64,000 nucleotides of DNA from Bifidobacterium rousetti (GCF_008698235.1 NZ_PEBH01000004.1:1-64000); one strand, 5' to 3'; numbered from the stretch's first letter, positions 9,750-19,955 are shown. Numbers and translations are program-made. Notes: generated by a model not told the origin, from the letters alone.

Positions 9750-10517
9750 ATGTCCAAGACCATCGACGTGATGTCCCTCTACCCGAAGGACATGAACATC
9801 TACGGCGACTCCGGCAACGTGCTGACGATCCGTCGTCGCCTCGAACTGTACGGCTACGAGCCGGTCATCCACCAGTACAATCAGGGCGACGACTGGCCCG
9901 ACCACGTCGACCTGATCCTCGGCGGCGGCGGGCAGGACAGCGGCCAGAGCAAGATCATCGACGACTTCTTCGCACGCGCCGACCTCATCCGCGGACTCGC
10001 GTTCCACGGCACCCCGATGCTGATGATCTGCGGCATGTACCAGCTGTTCGGCGAGTTCTTCGAAACCGCCGAAGGCTCCCGACTCGGCGGCATCGGCGTG
10101 ATCGGCGCGTACACGGTCGGACGCAACGTGCGCATGATCGGCAACCTCGTCGAGCACTCCGACGATTTCGGCGACATCATCGGCTACGAGAACCATTCCG
10201 GCCAGACGTTCCTGCGCGACACCACGTCGCCGCTCGGATCGGTCGACGAGGAGGGGCGCGGCAACAACGGCGAGGACTTCACCGAGGGCGCGCGCGTGAA
10301 CAACGTGATCGGCACGTACATGCACGGCTCGCTGCTGCCGAAGAACCCGCGCATCGCCGACTTCCTGATCCGCAAGGCCGTCGAACGCCGCTACGATCTG
10401 GACGACGGCGCCTCGCTCGCCACGGCCGACCAGACTCCGGAACAGGCCGCCGAGCTCGTCCGGCTGGGCAAGATCGCCGACCGGGCGCGCGCGGTCGCCG
10501 CGTCCCGCCCGCGCTGA
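9750..10517 (+). CDS. gatD: Lipid II isoglutaminyl synthase glutaminase subunit GatD
   Basis: Class I glutamine amidotransferase (CobB/CobQ-like) that supplies ammonia to MurT for lipid II amidation. The nucleophile is Cys94 in MLMICGMYQ and the catalytic histidine is near residue 192 in YMHGSLLPKNP. Length is 255 residues. It lies 56 bp after murT; the spacer contains a short direct repeat (AAGAGCGAGTA, twice) and an AGAGG ribosome-binding site before the ATG. Pairing with murT makes the function secure. Confidence 0.93.
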   Translation: MSKTIDVMSLYPKDMNIYGDSGNVLTIRRRLELYGYEPVIHQYNQGDDWPDHVDLILGGGGQDSGQSKIIDDFFARADLIRGLAFHGTPMLMICGMYQLFGEFFETAEGSRLGGIGVIGAYTVGRNVRMIGNLVEHSDDFGDIIGYENHSGQTFLRDTTSPLGSVDEEGRGNNGEDFTEGARVNNVIGTYMHGSLLPKNPRIADFLIRKAVERRYDLDDGASLATADQTPEQAAELVRLGKIADRARAVAASRPR

Positions 10518-10652
10518 TCCGCTGGTACGTACCCGGTGCGACTGCCCAATAACCCGCCTGTTCCGACGCCCTCCGATGGAGTACGCTGGAGGTACGGGAG
10601 CGCGGCATCAGGTCGCGCACCGGCCTCGACAACTCGATGAAGGAGGGTTATC

Positions 10653-10967
10653 ATGGCGGATTTCGATTTGGGTGACGGACTGCGCAAGGTCGTGCTGGCG
10701 GGCATCGGCGCCCTCGCCACCGGTTACGAGAAGGGCAGCGCGATCGTCGACGACCTCGTCAAGAAGGGCGAGCTGACCGTCGAACAGGGCAAGAGCCTCA
10801 ACACCGAGCTCAAGCGCAAGGTGGGCGAGTCCCTCGTCAACGACGCGAACAAGGACGACGAAAAGCGCGCCGCCGCGGCCAAGGCCGCCGATCCGGCTGA
10901 GTCGGCCGCCGATCCGGCTTCCGACCCGGACGCCGCGGCGGACGAGGACAAGCCCGCGGAGGCCTGA
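10653..10967 (+). CDS. Small phasin-like protein
   Basis: A 104-residue soluble protein with a strong AAGGAGGG ribosome-binding site (10640-10647). The first 70 residues (GLRKVVLAGIGALATGYEKG, then a charged amphipathic helix) resemble the phasin/PhaF-like helical family found in organisms without polyhydroxyalkanoate granules. The last 35 residues are an Ala/Asp/Pro-rich disordered tail. The role is unknown. A possible -10 (TACGCT) lies about 75 bases upstream. Confidence 0.6.
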   Translation: MADFDLGDGLRKVVLAGIGALATGYEKGSAIVDDLVKKGELTVEQGKSLNTELKRKVGESLVNDANKDDEKRAAAAKAADPAESAADPASDPDAAADEDKPAEA

Positions 10968-11005
10968 CCTCCCCACTGTTCAGTAGCTACGCGACCGGTC
11001 TCGGC

Positions 11006-11208
11006 CCCCCTCTGACGAGGGGGTTGTCGGGGCGGTGATCTCGATGAGGGGTCGCCGCCCACTCGGCCCCTCTGACGGGACGTTGTCGTGAAGCAAACAG
11101 CAGAGCTGTTTGTAGGCAACGTGCGAGCCGACAGGCGAGCCAATAAGGTGCGCGCGCAGCGCGTCCGTAATTGCGGGTCGGCTGTCAGCGAAGCTGACTG
11201 GGGGAGAG
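11006..11208 (+). repeat. Interspersed hairpin repeat with an insertion
   Basis: The left part is a perfect hairpin CCCCCTC-tgac-GAGGGGG (11006-11023). The right part CTGTCAGCGAAGCTGAC... ends in GGGGGAGAG at 11208. The same two parts are directly joined in a compact copy at 38114-38156, so about 160 bp separate them here. Another stem (GGGCGG/CCGCCC) lies in the middle. Part of the interior (GTCCGTAATTGCGGGTCGG) also resembles 21810-21835. This fills the 300-bp gap between the phasin-like gene and the UbiB-family gene. Confidence 0.6.
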
Positions 11209-11275
11209 ATAGAAGACAAGAATACTTCCATAGGTTGGATTCCAAGTAAGTCAGTGTAAGAGGTGTGAACGGTCC

Positions 11276-13060
<1,785 letters not shown>

Positions 13061-13370
13061 GGGTATAGCCCCTCCATCGGTCAGCCCGTAGTGCCGGACC
13101 ATCGTTCGTTCACCCTGTCGTTCGGGCCATGGTTCGTCTACTCCGTGGTTCGGACCGTGGTTCGTCTACCCTGTCATCCAGACCATCATTCATCCGGCCC
13201 ATTGTCTACCTATCATACGGTCCGCCACATGGCTAACCCGGTTTCGATCAACGGTCTCCGGACCTCCCGGCCTAGTCGGTCCGAAATCGCCGTACGCTTG
13301 CCCGTGGCAAAAGTCGTGGCCGGATGGCCTGTACGTTCTCCGTGGTTGTAACGGTGCATACCCCAATGGG
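13061..13370. other. Non-coding, repeat-like tract
   Basis: Degenerate short repeats built on GGTTCGTCTACCCTGTC and its variants occupy 13090-13220. The first copy of a GTACGTTCYCCGTGG motif, recurring seven times up to 15270, is at 13331. No plausible gene. Confidence 0.5.
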
Positions 13371-13530
13371 CGTACGCTGCGGTCGCCTCAGCATACGATC
13401 CTCGTGGCTATCTGGTCTCCATCACCCGTATTCGTACCCTGACCGGCTGGAAGCGTACGAATACGGGTGACATCGTCGGCCAAGCCCCGTTCCGCGTACG
13501 CTGCCCGACCCTGAGCGCACGGAGAACGGG
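13371..13530. repeat. Three-hairpin repeat element, copy 1
   Basis: 160 bp with three successive stems. A: CGTACGCTG (13371-13379) with CAGCATACG (13389-13397). B: a perfect 15-bp stem TCACCCGTATTCGTA (13422-13436) with TACGAATACGGGTGA (13456-13470). C: CCCCGTTC (13485) ... GAACGGG (13524-13530) enclosing CGTACGCT/AGCGCACG. Copies 2 and 3 have the same order and spacing. Confidence 0.85.
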
Positions 13531-13646
13531 ACTTGCCTTTCGTTAGTCCCCGTATGCGTACTCGGCGTCCCCCCATACGTGCGCGACTGTGGTCGGTCAG
13601 TCCCGCGTACGTTCCCTGTGGTCATACGGTCTCATCCCTCAATACG

Positions 13647-13807
13647 CGTACGCTGCCATCCTCTCAGCGTACGTTCCTCGTGACTATCGGACTCCCATCA
13701 CCCATATTCGTACTCTGACCAACTGGAGGCGTACGAATACGGGTGATTTTGTCGGTCAGGCCCCGTTCCTCGTATGCTGAGTCGACCTGAGCGTACGAAG
13801 AACGGGG
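13647..13807. repeat. Three-hairpin repeat element, copy 2
   Basis: 161 bp. Stem A is CGTACGCTG (13647) with CAGCGTACG (13665-13673). Stem B is TCACCCATATTCGTA (13698-13712) with TACGAATACGGGTGA (13732-13746), with one wobble relative to copy 1. Stem C is CCCCGTTC (13761) with GAACGGGG (13800-13807). Confidence 0.85.
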
Positions 13808-13840
13808 TTCCCTTGTTGCTGGTCCCGATATGCGTACTCA

Positions 13841-13884
13841 CATGACCCAGCCATGACCCAACCATGACCCAGCCATGACCCAAC
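13841..13884 (+). repeat. 11-bp tandem repeat, four copies
   Basis: Four consecutive units of CATGACCCARC (alternating AGC and AAC endings). It lies directly after hairpin copy 2, in non-coding DNA. Confidence 0.85.
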
Positions 13885-14139
13885 CGGTCCCGCCACCCTG
13901 TCCTGGTTGGTCTTATCCTTGTCCAGTTCCCACTGATTCTGCCCCGTCTGTCTCTGCCCATTCCTGCTGGTGTCCCTTCCATCCTCCATCCGGCCCCCAT
14001 CCGGCCCTGTCCGTGGACCTATTGGAATAAACCACAGTGTTCGTGCGTTCTGGACAGATCATCCACCGTGTTATGCACCCTGTCCCCATGACCATATGCC
14101 GGTGTGGCGGCCTCGCATCGGACCGCCTACCGTGGAGGC

Positions 14140-15108
14140 ATGAAGCAACACAAGGTGGTGAATGCGCTCATCCGCGAGTCCGAAGAACAGCATCGGTGCC
14201 TGTACGGCGCCGACGATGCCGCGCGACGTGCGCTGCGCAGGCGATATCAGGTCGGCGAACTGGTCTCGCCATATCCGAACGTCTACGCTCGACCCGAGTT
14301 CTGGAGGGCCCTGAACCCATGCCAACGGTCCTTGTGCGTATCGAGGACGCTGCATCTGATGCATCCGAAATGGGTGTTCACCGGTCTGACCGCTCTGGAC
14401 GCCCACGGCTTCGATCACACATGGGGAATGCACGATGACGTGGTGACGATCGCGGATACCCGTGGACGCGGTGACAGGGTGATCGCGAATCGCGGAGCCT
14501 ACACGCTGCGACGCACGTTCATGCCTACGATCCGGTCGTCCACGATCGCCGGGATTCCCGTCACCGATGCCGCCCGGACGCTGGTGGTCTGTGCCCGGAA
14601 GGTCTCTTTCGTGCAGGCCTTGCCGCTGTTCGACTCGGCGATTCGCAGGGGAGTGGACATGCAGGATGTGCGTGCCGCATGCCACAGGGCCAGGTCGGAT
14701 CTCACATCGGTGACGAGGGTGCTGAAATACGCCAATGGCAAGTGCGAGAACGGTGGCGAGTCGATGGTCTATGGGGTGATCGTGTCCGGCGGGTACGCCG
14801 TTCCCGAATTCCAGGTGGAGTTCCGCACGGCCGATCGGGTGTATCGAGTCGATTTCCTTTGGCGGATCCATGACGGGCGCATCATCGTGCTGGAATACGA
14901 CGGCATGCGCAAATACTCCGATCCGTCCATGGCCGGTCGTCGATCGGTGAAACAGGTGGTCAGCGACCAGCTGACCCGTGACCAGTCGCTGCGTTCGCTC
15001 GGCGTCACGACGATCGTCCATTGCGATTACGACGATGTATCATCCCAGCAGCCGCTGCTCCGCAAGCTGTCCGATGCCGGAGTCCCTTGGATCGGTCGTC
15101 CATGGTGA
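14140..15108 (+). CDS. Putative AbiEi-like HTH / PD-(D/E)XK (DUF559-type) protein
   Basis: About 322 residues. The N-terminal half resembles AbiEi-type antitoxin/wHTH proteins of actinobacteria (RRRYQVGELVSPYPNVYARP, then a WVFTGLTALDAHGF-like segment). The C-terminal half has a nuclease-like order of acidic residues: GESMVYG, then YRVDFLW, then IIVLEYDGMRKY, as in DUF559/Vsr-like folds. No AbiEii nucleotidyltransferase partner is adjacent. ATG 14140 is chosen because TACCGT lies 6 nt upstream, a leaderless arrangement; GGAGG is only one base away, too close for a normal ribosome-binding site. The gene is bracketed by the three-hairpin repeats. Nuclease activity is inference. Confidence 0.55.
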   Translation: MKQHKVVNALIRESEEQHRCLYGADDAARRALRRRYQVGELVSPYPNVYARPEFWRALNPCQRSLCVSRTLHLMHPKWVFTGLTALDAHGFDHTWGMHDDVVTIADTRGRGDRVIANRGAYTLRRTFMPTIRSSTIAGIPVTDAARTLVVCARKVSFVQALPLFDSAIRRGVDMQDVRAACHRARSDLTSVTRVLKYANGKCENGGESMVYGVIVSGGYAVPEFQVEFRTADRVYRVDFLWRIHDGRIIVLEYDGMRKYSDPSMAGRRSVKQVVSDQLTRDQSLRSLGVTTIVHCDYDDVSSQQPLLRKLSDAGVPWIGRPW

Positions 15109-15228
15109 TGCGGGGCAGAGGCCGGACAGGGCCCCAACCCAGCCGTGTACGTTCCCTGAGGTTATCTCAGCCCAAGCTTCCTGTTCGCGTACGTTCCCCG
15201 TGGCGATACCGCCCCGACTTCCGGTCCC

Positions 15229-15389
15229 CGTACGCTGGCCCTTGCTCAGCGTACGTCCCCCGTGGCTACCCGATCTCTATCACCCGTATTCGTATTCTGA
15301 CCAACTGGAGGCGTACGAATACGGGTGACTTCGTCGGTCAGGCCCCGTTCCGCGTACGCTGATCCGGCCCGAGCGTACGGAGAACGGGG
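15229..15389. repeat. Three-hairpin repeat element, copy 3
   Basis: 161 bp. Stem A is CGTACGCTG (15229) with CAGCGTACG (15247-15255). Stem B is TCACCCGTATTCGTA (15280-15294) with TACGAATACGGGTGA (15314-15328). Stem C is CCCCGTTC (15343) with GAACGGGG (15382-15389). It lies between the AbiEi-like gene and the convergent ATPase gene. Confidence 0.85.
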
Positions 15390-15470
15390 TTTCCGCCGAT
15401 AACCTCTCGTTCCTCGTACGCCAGATATCGGCAGAGAACGCCATAAGTCGGCAATGGAGGTTGGATAGCC

Positions 15471-16691
15471 TCACCAGTCCTCGGCGAGCAGGAATTCGTC
15501 GATGCGGCGGTGCTCGATGCCGTTTCGCGGGCGGAGGATCGGGTCCATCGAGACCACGGTCTTCGGGTAGTTGTCCGCGATGGAGTCGAACGCTCCGAAC
15601 TCGCGGTCGATGGTCTTCTGGGACTGCATCAGGTAGGTGACCTGCACGTAGCGTCGGGTGTCGCCCTTGGCGAAGACGAAGTCGACTTCCTTGCCAGCCG
15701 TCGCACCGACCGATACACGATATCCGCGGCGCAGCCCCTCCATCGCGACGATGTTCTCCAGCAGCCCCTGCAGCTGGTCCATGCCGTCGCCGACGACCGC
15801 TCCACGCAGACCATGGTCGGCGACGTAGTATTTCTGCATCGTCTTAAGCACCTGCTTGCCGGCGATGTCGTATCGCGGCATCTTCTCCAGCAGGAACGCG
15901 TCGCAGAAGTAGTCGAGGTAGTTGATGACGGTCTGCACGCCGATGTCCAATCCCTCCGATTTGAGATACGCCGCGATGGCGCTGGCGGAGAACGTGTTAC
16001 CGATGTTTTGCATGGCGAACAGGGCGACCCTCTCCAGCAGGGAGACGTCGCGGACGCGATGCCGCCGGACGATGTCCCTCAGCACGACGGACCGGTAGAT
16101 GTCCGTCAGATAGGTGCGCTGGCTGTCCTCGTCCCAGTCGTGGGTGGCTGCGAACGGCATGCCGCCGATGCGCAGGAAGTCCTCGAACGAATGGCCCGTC
16201 CCGAGGATCGTCCGTGCTTCGACGAACTCGGAGTAGCCGAACGGATATACCTCGAATTGCACGTATCTGCCGCCGAGATACGTGGCGAGTTCGCCGGAGA
16301 GCAGCGTCGAGTTGGACCCGGTGATGTACACGTCCGCCGGCGTGGTGGCGCGCAGCGAGTTGACGACCTTCTCGAAGTTCCGTACCTCCTGAACCTCGTC
16401 GAGAAAAACGTAGGGTTTGCCGTCAATGCCTTCCAGACGCTTCATCAGATACGGGTACAGTTTGTCCGGGTCGTGCAGGGGAATGAGCGAGTAGTCCTCG
16501 AAGTTCAGCGAGATGAACTGCTCCGGCTTGCGACCTTCCTCGACGAGTCTGCGTTGGATGAGCCGCAGCATGTCCGATTTGCCGCTTCGACGAAGCCCCA
16601 CCAGCACCTTGACGACGTCTTCGTCGATGAACGGTGCGATGCGATCAAGGTATTGCGGGCGGTTGACCAGTTGTGGTCGGGTTTCTTCCAT
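15471..16691 (-). CDS. AAA ATPase with DUF4143 C-terminal domain
   Basis: About 406 residues. The AAA_14 ATPase domain has Walker A GLRRSGKSDML and Walker B-like YVFLDEVQEV, followed by TGSNSTLL (sensor region). The DUF4143 domain follows, with GKEVDFVFAKGD, a PD-(D/E)XK-like motif. Such proteins are widespread, often mobile and of uncertain function. The start at 16691 (MEETRPQLVNRPQYL) gives the usual N-terminus; upstream in-frame ATGs come from repeated operator-like palindromes. Composition is less GC-rich than the neighbours, consistent with acquisition. Confidence 0.85.
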   Translation of the reverse strand: MEETRPQLVNRPQYLDRIAPFIDEDVVKVLVGLRRSGKSDMLRLIQRRLVEEGRKPEQFISLNFEDYSLIPLHDPDKLYPYLMKRLEGIDGKPYVFLDEVQEVRNFEKVVNSLRATTPADVYITGSNSTLLSGELATYLGGRYVQFEVYPFGYSEFVEARTILGTGHSFEDFLRIGGMPFAATHDWDEDSQRTYLTDIYRSVVLRDIVRRHRVRDVSLLERVALFAMQNIGNTFSASAIAAYLKSEGLDIGVQTVINYLDYFCDAFLLEKMPRYDIAGKQVLKTMQKYYVADHGLRGAVVGDGMDQLQGLLENIVAMEGLRRGYRVSVGATAGKEVDFVFAKGDTRRYVQVTYLMQSQKTIDREFGAFDSIADNYPKTVVSMDPILRPRNGIEHRRIDEFLLAEDW

Positions 16692-16780
16692 GCAAGAAAG
16701 TATAGCAAAATCGTGGCCAATTTCTTCCATACAAGAAATTGAGGGCGATTTTGGACTGAACTTCTTCCATGGAAGAAGTT
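16682..16780. promoter_or_regulatory. Three operator-like palindromes upstream of the DUF4143 ATPase
   Basis: TTTCTTCCATGCAAGAAA (16682-16699) overlaps the start codon. Two longer versions lie at 16719-16740 and 16759-16780; the last is a perfect 22-bp palindrome. Centres are about 39-40 bp apart, roughly four helical turns, so a dimeric regulator could bind all three on one face. A regulator gene with a matching role is not evident. Confidence 0.7.
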
Positions 16781-16791
16781 GGGTGCATGCC

Positions 16792-17808
16792 TCAGTCGAG
16801 CGGCAGCGTCGACTCGCGCTGGACAAGACGGCAGGGGACGTAGTCGACGCCGTGATGCGGGCGGCCGTTGATCGCGTCCATCAGGTAGCGCGCGGCTCGG
16901 CGGCCGATGAGCTCGGTCTCGTTGTCGATCGAGGTCAGCGCGGGCCTGGAGCTCTTGGTGAGCACGTCCCAGTTGTCGTGGCCGATGACCGCCACGTCGT
17001 CCGGGATCTTCATGCCCTGCTGCTTCAGCGCGTCGATGCATCCGCGCGCGAGCTGGTCGGACTGGCAGACGACCGCGTCGAAGTCGACGCCCTGATCGAG
17101 CAGCAGCCGGGTGGCGGCGCGACCCCAGTTCTCGTCCCATCGGCCGTAGCGGATCGGCCCGGCCGGCTCGAGGCCGAATTCGGCCAGCGCCTCGAGCGCG
17201 CCCTTGGTGCGGTCGGTGGCCGCGGTGTATGTTTCGTCGCCGCCGATGATCGCGATCCTGTGCCGTCCGCAGGAGATGAGGTGATTGACGGCCGTGCGTC
17301 CAGCCTCCACGTTGTCGCAGGTCACCGAGCAGTCGTTCGGGTCGGTGGAGGGGCCGTAGGCGTAGACGAGTGGCACACCCCAGTCGTTGCCGAGCGAGGG
17401 GCGCGGGTTGGTCTCGCGCTGCACGATGAGTAGTCCGTCGACTTTCAGATCGAGCAGTTTCTCGACGTGCGTGCGTTCCATCGCGGCGTCGCCTCGCGCG
17501 TTGGCCAGCAGAACGGAGATCGACTGCGCGCGCAGCTCGTTCTCGGCGCCGATGAGGATCGGGGTGGAGAAGCGGCCTTGCAGGTCGGAGGTGACCAGTC
17601 CGATCAGTCCGGATGTGCCGCGGGCGAGCGACTGGGCGAGCTTGTTCGGCGCGTAGTTGAGCTGTCGGGCCGCCTCGAGCACCCGCTGGCGGGTCTCCTC
17701 GCTGATGCGTGGCTTGTTGTGCAGCGCCTTCGACGCGGTCGCGAGCGATACGCCCGCGGCGGCCGCCACGTCCTCGAGCCGTGCGTTCTGGCGCCTGTCC
17801 TCAACCAT
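16792..17808 (-). CDS. LacI-family transcriptional regulator
   Basis: About 338 residues. The N-terminal HTH is LEDVAAAAGVSLATASKAL with the hinge helix LNYAPNKLAQSLARG, followed by a periplasmic-binding-protein-like sugar domain. ATG 17808 is preceded by AAAGGAAC and gives the canonical short leader before the HTH; a much longer open frame upstream runs through the promoter region. It is transcribed divergently from the ABC importer and GH127 genes. LacI-type palindromes TGCGAAA..TTTCGCA lie in between, so it probably represses that cluster and itself until an arabinofuranosyl sugar is bound. Confidence 0.92.
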   Translation of the reverse strand: MVEDRRQNARLEDVAAAAGVSLATASKALHNKPRISEETRQRVLEAARQLNYAPNKLAQSLARGTSGLIGLVTSDLQGRFSTPILIGAENELRAQSISVLLANARGDAAMERTHVEKLLDLKVDGLLIVQRETNPRPSLGNDWGVPLVYAYGPSTDPNDCSVTCDNVEAGRTAVNHLISCGRHRIAIIGGDETYTAATDRTKGALEALAEFGLEPAGPIRYGRWDENWGRAATRLLLDQGVDFDAVVCQSDQLARGCIDALKQQGMKIPDDVAVIGHDNWDVLTKSSRPALTSIDNETELIGRRAARYLMDAINGRPHHGVDYVPCRLVQRESTLPLD

Positions 17809-17893
17809 GGCCGTTCCTTTATGAGAGTCGGTGAAACTGTTGTCGTGCCCGTTCCGACTGCCGCGTCGGAGCTGTATTTCAGTATAGTCACGA

Positions 17894-17997
17894 TGCGAAA
17901 GTTTTCGCAAACCGGTTTTCTGTGTCACGGGGGCGTGATGACGGTGTTCGATTCTGTGCACAATATCGTGCGAAAGTTTTAAAGTGTGAGTTTTCGC
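17894..17997. promoter_or_regulatory. LacI-type operators on the lacI side of the divergent region
   Basis: TGCGAAAGTTTTCGCA (17894-17909) is a near-perfect palindrome about 90 bp upstream of the regulator start. Half sites GTGCGAAAGTTTT (17969) and GTTTTCGCA (17990-17998) follow. They match the sites over the importer promoter, pointing to autoregulation. Confidence 0.7.
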
Positions 17998-18150
17998 AGA
18001 TGATTGCGTAATCATTTGTAGACACGCCGCAATTTCCGGTGATTTTCGACAGTCAAAACGATTGACGCAACACGTGAAGGCATGTATTGAGAGCTGGGTT
18101 TCGCTATTTTTCAGGGATTCGCATAGCTTGGTGACATGCTTCGAGAAAAG

Positions 18151-18209
18151 TGCGAAAGCGGTTTTGCAATCACGGGGGAATGGCGTTATATTGTGAAAAG
18201 GCTTTCGCA
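18151..18209 (+). promoter_or_regulatory. Promoter of the arabinoside importer with two overlapping LacI operators
   Basis: -35 TTGCAA (18164-18169), 17-bp spacer and -10 TATATT (18187-18192). TGCGAAAGCGGTTTTGCA (18151-18168) overlaps the -35, and TGTGAAAAGGCTTTCGCA (18192-18209) begins at the last base of the -10. This is a classical arrangement for repression by steric block. Confidence 0.75.
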
Positions 18210-18321
18210 GAGTTTCGTTCGGTCGAAGGAGGACCGGGTGGAACACCGCGAGGGACCGGAGGCGGAAAGTCCGCCACCGCCTCTCAGAGATGAGCGGAAC
18301 ATTTTAGAGAAAGAAGCGATT

Positions 18322-19647
18322 ATGGCTTTCAACAAGGTCACCCGCGCACTGGCCGGCATCGCCGCCGCCGCAATGCTTATCCCGCTGGCCGCCTGCGGCG
18401 GTGGATCCGGCAGCACCGGTGCCGCCGACACCTCCGACATCCCGGCGAAGGGCACCGACGACGGCACCACGATCACCATGTGGACCCGCTCCCCGCTGGA
18501 GCGTCAGGCCAAGGGCGTCGTCGAGGCGTACAACAAGAGCCACAAGAACCAGGTCAAGCTCGAGATCATCCCGAACGACGACATGGAGGGCAAGGTCGGC
18601 GGCGCCACGCAGACCGACTCCCTGCCCGACATCCTCGCCGGCGACGTCGTGCGCATCCCGTACTGGGCGTCCGAGGGCATCTTCGCCGACATCACCAAGC
18701 AGATCGACGGGCTCGACAACTTGAAGGACCTGCAGCAGGGCCACATCGAGGCCGGCACCGTGGACGGCGCCAAGCACACCCTGCCGTTCATCACCGACGT
18801 CTCCGTGATGGTCTGGAACAAGAACCTCTACAAGGAGGCCGGACTCGACCCGGAGCAGGGCCCGAAGTCCATCGCCGAGTTCACCGAGCAGGCCAAGAAG
18901 GTCGCTGCCCTCAACAAGGACGGCGTCGCGGGCTCCTACCTCGCCGGCCAGTCCGGTGGCGCCCTGGTCTTCGACCTCTTCCCGTCCGTGTGGGCCGACG
19001 GTGAGAACGTCATGAACGACGACGGCACCGAAGCCACGCTGAACAACGACTCCATGAAGGCCGTCCTCGACGCCTACAAGGAGCTGGCCAACACCCAGAA
19101 CGGCCTCGGCGCGGGCTCCAAGGAGGAGACCGGCGCGACGTGGACCGCCCCGTTCGCCAACGGCAAGATCGGCGTCATGCCCTACCCGAACACCTCCCTC
19201 AACGACATCTTCGACGCTGAGAAGTCCGGCGGCTTCGAGGTCGGCGTGACCCCGATCCCGGGCACCAAGGAAGGCAAGACCTCCACGTTCCTCGGCGGTG
19301 ACGCCATGGGCATCTCGAAGGACTCCAAGCACGTCGCCCAGGCTTGGAACTTCCTCTACTGGCTGATGCAGTCCGACACCCAGAAGGAAGTCTTCGCCGA
19401 CAACGGCTACACCGCCTCCAACATCGAGACCCTGAAGACCGCCTACGACGACGCCGATCCGCGCATCCAGACCATCAACTCCACGATCATCGACGGCAAC
19501 GGCAAGACCCCGAAGTCCGCCGCCTTCAACGAGGGCTTCAACGCCGCCGGCTCCCCGTGGCAGCTGCTCGTCCAGAACGCCGTCTGGGGCAAGTCCGACC
19601 TCAAGGCCGACAACCAGGCCGTCACCGACGTCCTCGCCGGCAACTGA
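18322..19647 (+). CDS. ABC transporter sugar-binding lipoprotein
   Basis: Extracellular solute-binding protein (family 1) of about 441 residues. The signal peptide ends in lipobox LIPLAAC with the lipidated Cys25, followed by a Gly/Ser/Thr linker. It captures oligosaccharides for the two permeases downstream. The GH127 gene next to it suggests beta-arabinofuranosyl disaccharides as ligand. GAGAAAGAAG precedes the ATG. No ATP-binding subunit is encoded in the cluster; a shared MsiK-type ATPase elsewhere is usual in actinobacteria. Confidence 0.9.
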   Translation: MAFNKVTRALAGIAAAAMLIPLAACGGGSGSTGAADTSDIPAKGTDDGTTITMWTRSPLERQAKGVVEAYNKSHKNQVKLEIIPNDDMEGKVGGATQTDSLPDILAGDVVRIPYWASEGIFADITKQIDGLDNLKDLQQGHIEAGTVDGAKHTLPFITDVSVMVWNKNLYKEAGLDPEQGPKSIAEFTEQAKKVAALNKDGVAGSYLAGQSGGALVFDLFPSVWADGENVMNDDGTEATLNNDSMKAVLDAYKELANTQNGLGAGSKEETGATWTAPFANGKIGVMPYPNTSLNDIFDAEKSGGFEVGVTPIPGTKEGKTSTFLGGDAMGISKDSKHVAQAWNFLYWLMQSDTQKEVFADNGYTASNIETLKTAYDDADPRIQTINSTIIDGNGKTPKSAAFNEGFNAAGSPWQLLVQNAVWGKSDLKADNQAVTDVLAGN

Positions 19648-19699
19648 TCGCACTGATCGCCTGAATCAACCGAATAACTGAACGCACATAACTGAACAA

Positions 19700-19744
19700 C
19701 CGGCGGCCGCCCCGCCCCTCAAAACAACGGGCGGCGGCCGCCGG
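19700..19744 (+). terminator. GC-rich hairpin between binding protein and permeases
   Basis: CCGGCGGCCGCC... (19700) pairs with ...GGCGGCCGCCGG (to 19744) in a very stable stem without a T-run. It probably acts as a 3' stabiliser or partial terminator, keeping the binding protein in excess over the permeases. The rest of the 300-bp gap has no gene. Confidence 0.6.
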
Positions 19745-19955
19745 CCCCCACCAACCGAACATATCCGCGCGTATCCTCGCGCATCCCCTGACTGTGTTCC
19801 GTTGCCGGGGCCGATTCCGCAACCTCCTGTTTCTTCTCCTTCCTTTCTCCTTCTTCCGAAACCCGAGGAATCGGCCCTGATAACGGATTGCATTCAATCC
19901 GAACAATCGATCATCGTTCGATCACCGTTCACAAATCCCCACAAAGGAGTGAAGC

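Noticed and set aside
13422-13625. Small proteins ending in HPYSYASS...YEYG encoded by each hairpin element
   Set aside because: No ribosome-binding sites; similarity follows directly from the DNA repeat, and most differences preserve stems.
13371-15389. CRISPR array
   Set aside because: Repeats are 160 bp, only three in number and unevenly spaced; no short repeat-spacer alternation or cas genes.
13371-15389. Type III toxin-antitoxin system (tandem RNA antitoxin plus toxin)
   Set aside because: Repeats are not tandem immediately before a toxin, and the gene looks AbiEi/DUF559-like, not ToxN-like.
16692-16826. Longer N-terminus for the DUF4143 ATPase
   Set aside because: The extension is the translation of repeated palindromes (ISCMEE units) and does not match the family.
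17809-18246. 146-residue N-terminal extension of the LacI regulator
   Set aside because: It would cover the divergent promoter and operators; the HTH starts a few residues after ATG 17808, as in the family.
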